64,000 nt of DNA from Jejubacter sp036620675. GTDB lineage: Bacteria > Pseudomonadota > Gammaproteobacteria > Enterobacterales > Enterobacteriaceae. This document shows, piece by piece, positions 61,569 through 64,000 of the stretch; the first letter of the stretch is position 1; every line of letters begins with the position of its first letter. The translations under genes and the position numbers were made by a program. Where the stretch lies: assembly GCA_036620675.1 (NCBI GenBank), contig JAZHEE010000001.1. One strand, given 5' to 3'. The notes below the pieces were generated by a model. That model had not been told where the DNA came from. It saw nothing but the letters and a program-made list of their open reading frames with translations, and ran no database searches.

Positions 61569-64000
61569 AGCCCGTTTTCCTCCACATCTGCGTCGGCCAT
61601 CGTACTCTGTACCGCGGCGGCATCGACGCTAAAAATTGTTGCCGGCAGGCGGAAATTGCGCAGTTTCAGGAGCGCCAGCGGCCCCTCGCCGGCTTCAGTG
61701 CGCAGAGTGTAGTTAAGATGACGTCCATCCGGCACCTTCCAGCTCAGGCTGTAGCTGCTGGCCACCCCCGGGTAAGCGCTGACGGCGGCTTTATCCAGCA
61801 GGCGTATCCATCCCCAGGCGCCGGGCATATCCGCATACTGGCGGGTTCCCGCCTGAGTGCTTATCCAGCTTAAGCTCGCGCCCGGCGCCTCGGTATCCGC
61901 AGGCCAGGTGAAGCGCTTCCACATCGGCATCTGGTTAACGTAGACCAGCTTCTGGCTGTCAACGACCAGGCTGGTTTGCATCACACCGGAAGCCGTTCCC
62001 GGACGTAGCTCAAAATGCAGTCCGGCTTCACCGTTGGTGAACACCACGTCCGAAATATGGCTCAGGGTGTTCATGGCGGCCAGAAAGGCCGGATTAAAGG
62101 TCAGCCCCTGGGCGTTAATGCTGTCCGGCACCCAGTGGCTGCCTTCCTTGTGCAATACGCCTTTGAGCCGTGTCTGTAAAAACTGCGCAATGCGCCCGGA
62201 ATCAGCATTCAGATACTTAGCCAGCAGCGGCAGGGAAACATCGCTGCTGGCGCTGTTGAAGGGATAGCGACCACCGAAGGCGCTGTTCCAGTCGCTGACC
62301 ACCGCCTGCTGCCACTGAGCATTCAGGCTGTCTGCCGCCGGGGTCAGCACCTGCTGCCAGGCCTGCTCCATGGGATGAACAAAGACCGTGCGGCCAAACC
62401 CGCTCCACTCCTGCCCCAGCCCGGCGGCAATCAGGCTGCCGTAATCGCGGGTTTCCGTCAGATCCACCGCTTTTCCCTGGAACACGGTCTGGGCCAGCGC
62501 CTGAGTCATGGCCTGGGGGTCGGCGGCGTTGGTCACCTGTTGCAGGCGCAGACGCACCTGGGTGACGCGGGTCAGGTAAGTCTGGAGGCTCTGCGCCTGG
62601 CCCCCGGCCCGGTTTTTATCCATCAGCGCCAGCACCGGCCCGAAGGTGGCGTCCAGCGGGCCATGAGCGCCGGCGCTCTGGTCGATGGCATTTTTCTGGT
62701 CAGCGCCCAGCAGATTCTTCGCCGATTTGACCAGCGAATCGGAGAGCGCTTCCCGCGTCTGCCCGGTACGGCCCTGAACGTTCAGGGTGTTCATCAGCGC
62801 CACCAGCGGCGACTGGCGCACATCGGCCATCAGGGTAAGCTGGTCGATGGCGTCGGACAGCGTGGTGGCCCGGTTCCAGCGCAGACCGTTCAGAAACTCC
62901 AGCCATGCGCCGCCAAAGTCGGCAAAATAGCGTTCCGTCAGACGGGCCTGCAAGGCTTCCGGGGAGCCTTCCTGTTGAGGTTTTTGCTGACTGTCGGTCA
63001 GTACCCAGTCCAGCTCCTCACGGCGCTCTTTCACCACTTTTTCAATGGCCGGTTGTACCGCCTGCTCCCAGGCCTGACGGGTGAACATGCCCGGCACCAC
63101 ATCGGGGGTGGTAAACAGCCGTGACGCATCGGTATCGCCGGTCATATCCTCCAGCCGCATATCCATATACAGATTCGCCACCTGTGACAGCATCTTCTGG
63201 TACAGCGAAGATTCGCTGTTGCGCATGCCCACCAGGCGAACCAGCAGGGCGCGGGACTGGCTGACCAGATTCTCATCCGCGGGCCAGCGCCATTGCGGAT
63301 GCGTTTTCAGGCTGGCGGCATAGAACGTTAGCAACGACGGCGCCATACCTCGCCACGCGCCATCCGCGATGCCCGTGCGCCGGGGCCAGTCCTGCAACAG
63401 GGTGGTGCTGAACCAGGCGGCATCCATACGCGGTGGACGGGCCAGCATCAGATACAGCTTCAGACGTTCCCAGGAGGCTTTCGCCATCTGTTCACGCAGC
63501 GGGCTGTCCGGAGGGAGCGCCACAAATTCGTCAAGCTGCTGCTGAAGATGGGCGGCGGCGGCATCGCGTAACAGCGGCCGTGCGCTGTCGGCGTAGCGCG
63601 GCCACAAAGCGCTCAGCAGTTGATTATTCTGGTTGAGACCGGCCCGGTAATACCAGGGAACGCCATGCTCAGCGCGGTACTGTAGCTGCCCCAGGGTCTT
63701 CTGAAGCGCCAGCAGCGCGTGCAGACGCTCAGGCAACGGTTTCTGGTGCTCAGAGGAGAGCGCCACCTGCTGCTGAGCACTGTTAATCAGACTGCGGTTG
63801 CTGGCGAAAGAGACCAGCATCCAGATACCCCATAACGCCAGCAGTAGAGCCAGCGCCGACACCGCCACCCGCGGCCAGTGGATACCGGGTTTACGGGGGC
63901 GCAGGCTGGCGGGCAGTGAGCGCACCGATTCCGGCAGCACATCCCAGCGTTTATCCCTGCCCCAGTGATGCTTTACGCTGCGCTCCGCCCCGGCCGAGAC
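61565..64000 (-). CDS. tssM: T6SS inner-membrane protein TssM (IcmF), C-terminal part
   Basis: The frame stays open to the window end, so the true start lies beyond 64000; about 811 C-terminal residues are visible of an expected 1100-1200. A membrane segment (VAVSALALLLALWGIWMLV) lies about 50 residues into the visible part, followed by the large periplasmic domain that binds TssJ. The C terminus (GPLALLKLRNFRLP...) is family-like. A start at 63940 would be artificial. TssM forms the membrane complex with TssL and TssJ. Confidence 0.93.
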   Translation of the reverse strand, partial: VSAGAERSVKHHWGRDKRWDVLPESVRSLPASLRPRKPGIHWPRVAVSALALLLALWGIWMLVSFASNRSLINSAQQQVALSSEHQKPLPERLHALLALQKTLGQLQYRAEHGVPWYYRAGLNQNNQLLSALWPRYADSARPLLRDAAAAHLQQQLDEFVALPPDSPLREQMAKASWERLKLYLMLARPPRMDAAWFSTTLLQDWPRRTGIADGAWRGMAPSLLTFYAASLKTHPQWRWPADENLVSQSRALLVRLVGMRNSESSLYQKMLSQVANLYMDMRLEDMTGDTDASRLFTTPDVVPGMFTRQAWEQAVQPAIEKVVKERREELDWVLTDSQQKPQQEGSPEALQARLTERYFADFGGAWLEFLNGLRWNRATTLSDAIDQLTLMADVRQSPLVALMNTLNVQGRTGQTREALSDSLVKSAKNLLGADQKNAIDQSAGAHGPLDATFGPVLALMDKNRAGGQAQSLQTYLTRVTQVRLRLQQVTNAADPQAMTQALAQTVFQGKAVDLTETRDYGSLIAAGLGQEWSGFGRTVFVHPMEQAWQQVLTPAADSLNAQWQQAVVSDWNSAFGGRYPFNSASSDVSLPLLAKYLNADSGRIAQFLQTRLKGVLHKEGSHWVPDSINAQGLTFNPAFLAAMNTLSHISDVVFTNGEAGLHFELRPGTASGVMQTSLVVDSQKLVYVNQMPMWKRFTWPADTEAPGASLSWISTQAGTRQYADMPGAWGWIRLLDKAAVSAYPGVASSYSLSWKVPDGRHLNYTLRTEAGEGPLALLKLRNFRLPATIFSVDAAAVQSTMADADVEENGL

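Overview
The window comes from a member of the Enterobacteriaceae. The proteins encoded at 2946-14113 (PhoH, PutP, PutA, RutR, a YmdF-like KGG protein, WrbA, YccJ, Agp) closely resemble their Escherichia coli counterparts and follow the E. coli 23-minute order. It is not E. coli itself: the efeUOB genes expected between putP and phoH and the rutA-G genes expected next to rutR are absent, and large accessory blocks follow. I cannot name the genus from this sequence alone.

Layout. (1) 1-2888: a 179-bp tandem repeat carrying the 3' end of a serine tRNA plus a terminator, then a membrane-anchored EAL-domain cyclic-di-GMP phosphodiesterase. (2) 2946-14113: the conserved phoH/put/wrbA/agp core, with PutA operator motifs (GTTGCA) in the put control region. 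(3) 14284-16884: a candidate small RNA with a sigma-S-like promoter, a YbdG-type mechanosensitive channel, ygbA with an NsrR-like operator, and an uncharacterised membrane protein. (4) 17274-24828: a complete ecpRABCDE (common pilus) locus on the minus strand, plus a second ecpR-like gene broken by one in-frame TGA. Both regulators share a C-X2-C-X3-C-X12-C motif. (5) 25381-29146: an ExuT-family transporter converging on a membrane PQQ-dependent dehydrogenase.

(6) 29506-35562: a minus-strand catabolic operon (class I aldolase, GlpP-type antiterminator, FGGY kinase, short-chain dehydrogenase, D-2-hydroxyacid dehydrogenase, galactitol-family PTS EIIC). It is preceded by a long structured leader that ends in a strong intrinsic terminator, as expected for control by antitermination. 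(7) 36020-44668: gcvT-gcvH-gcvP-Na+/amino acid symporter-fhs-folD, also minus strand, with a perfect CRP site upstream. It looks like a dedicated glycine-use operon: uptake, cleavage to methylene-THF, oxidation to formyl-THF, and release of formate with ATP formation by Fhs. (8) 45558-52353, divergent: an SSS-family symporter, a GltD-like flavoprotein with a C-terminal ferredoxin domain (frame broken near its N terminus), and an NifJ-type pyruvate:flavodoxin/ferredoxin oxidoreductase. A convergent M20 amidohydrolase follows.

(9) 54032-64000: part of a type VI secretion cluster on the minus strand (tssM cut by the window edge, tssA, a small secreted repeat protein, tssF, tssG, tssJ, tssE, a VasL/TssA-like protein), followed by the decayed remains of a gene with Myb/SANT-like helix-turn-helix repeats and an operon-end terminator.

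The strongest candidates for new biology are the GlpP-controlled operon with its leader, the four-cysteine EcpR pair, the glycine-to-formate operon, and the small repeat protein inside the T6SS cluster. No CRISPR array, rRNA, complete tRNA or insertion sequence was recognised.
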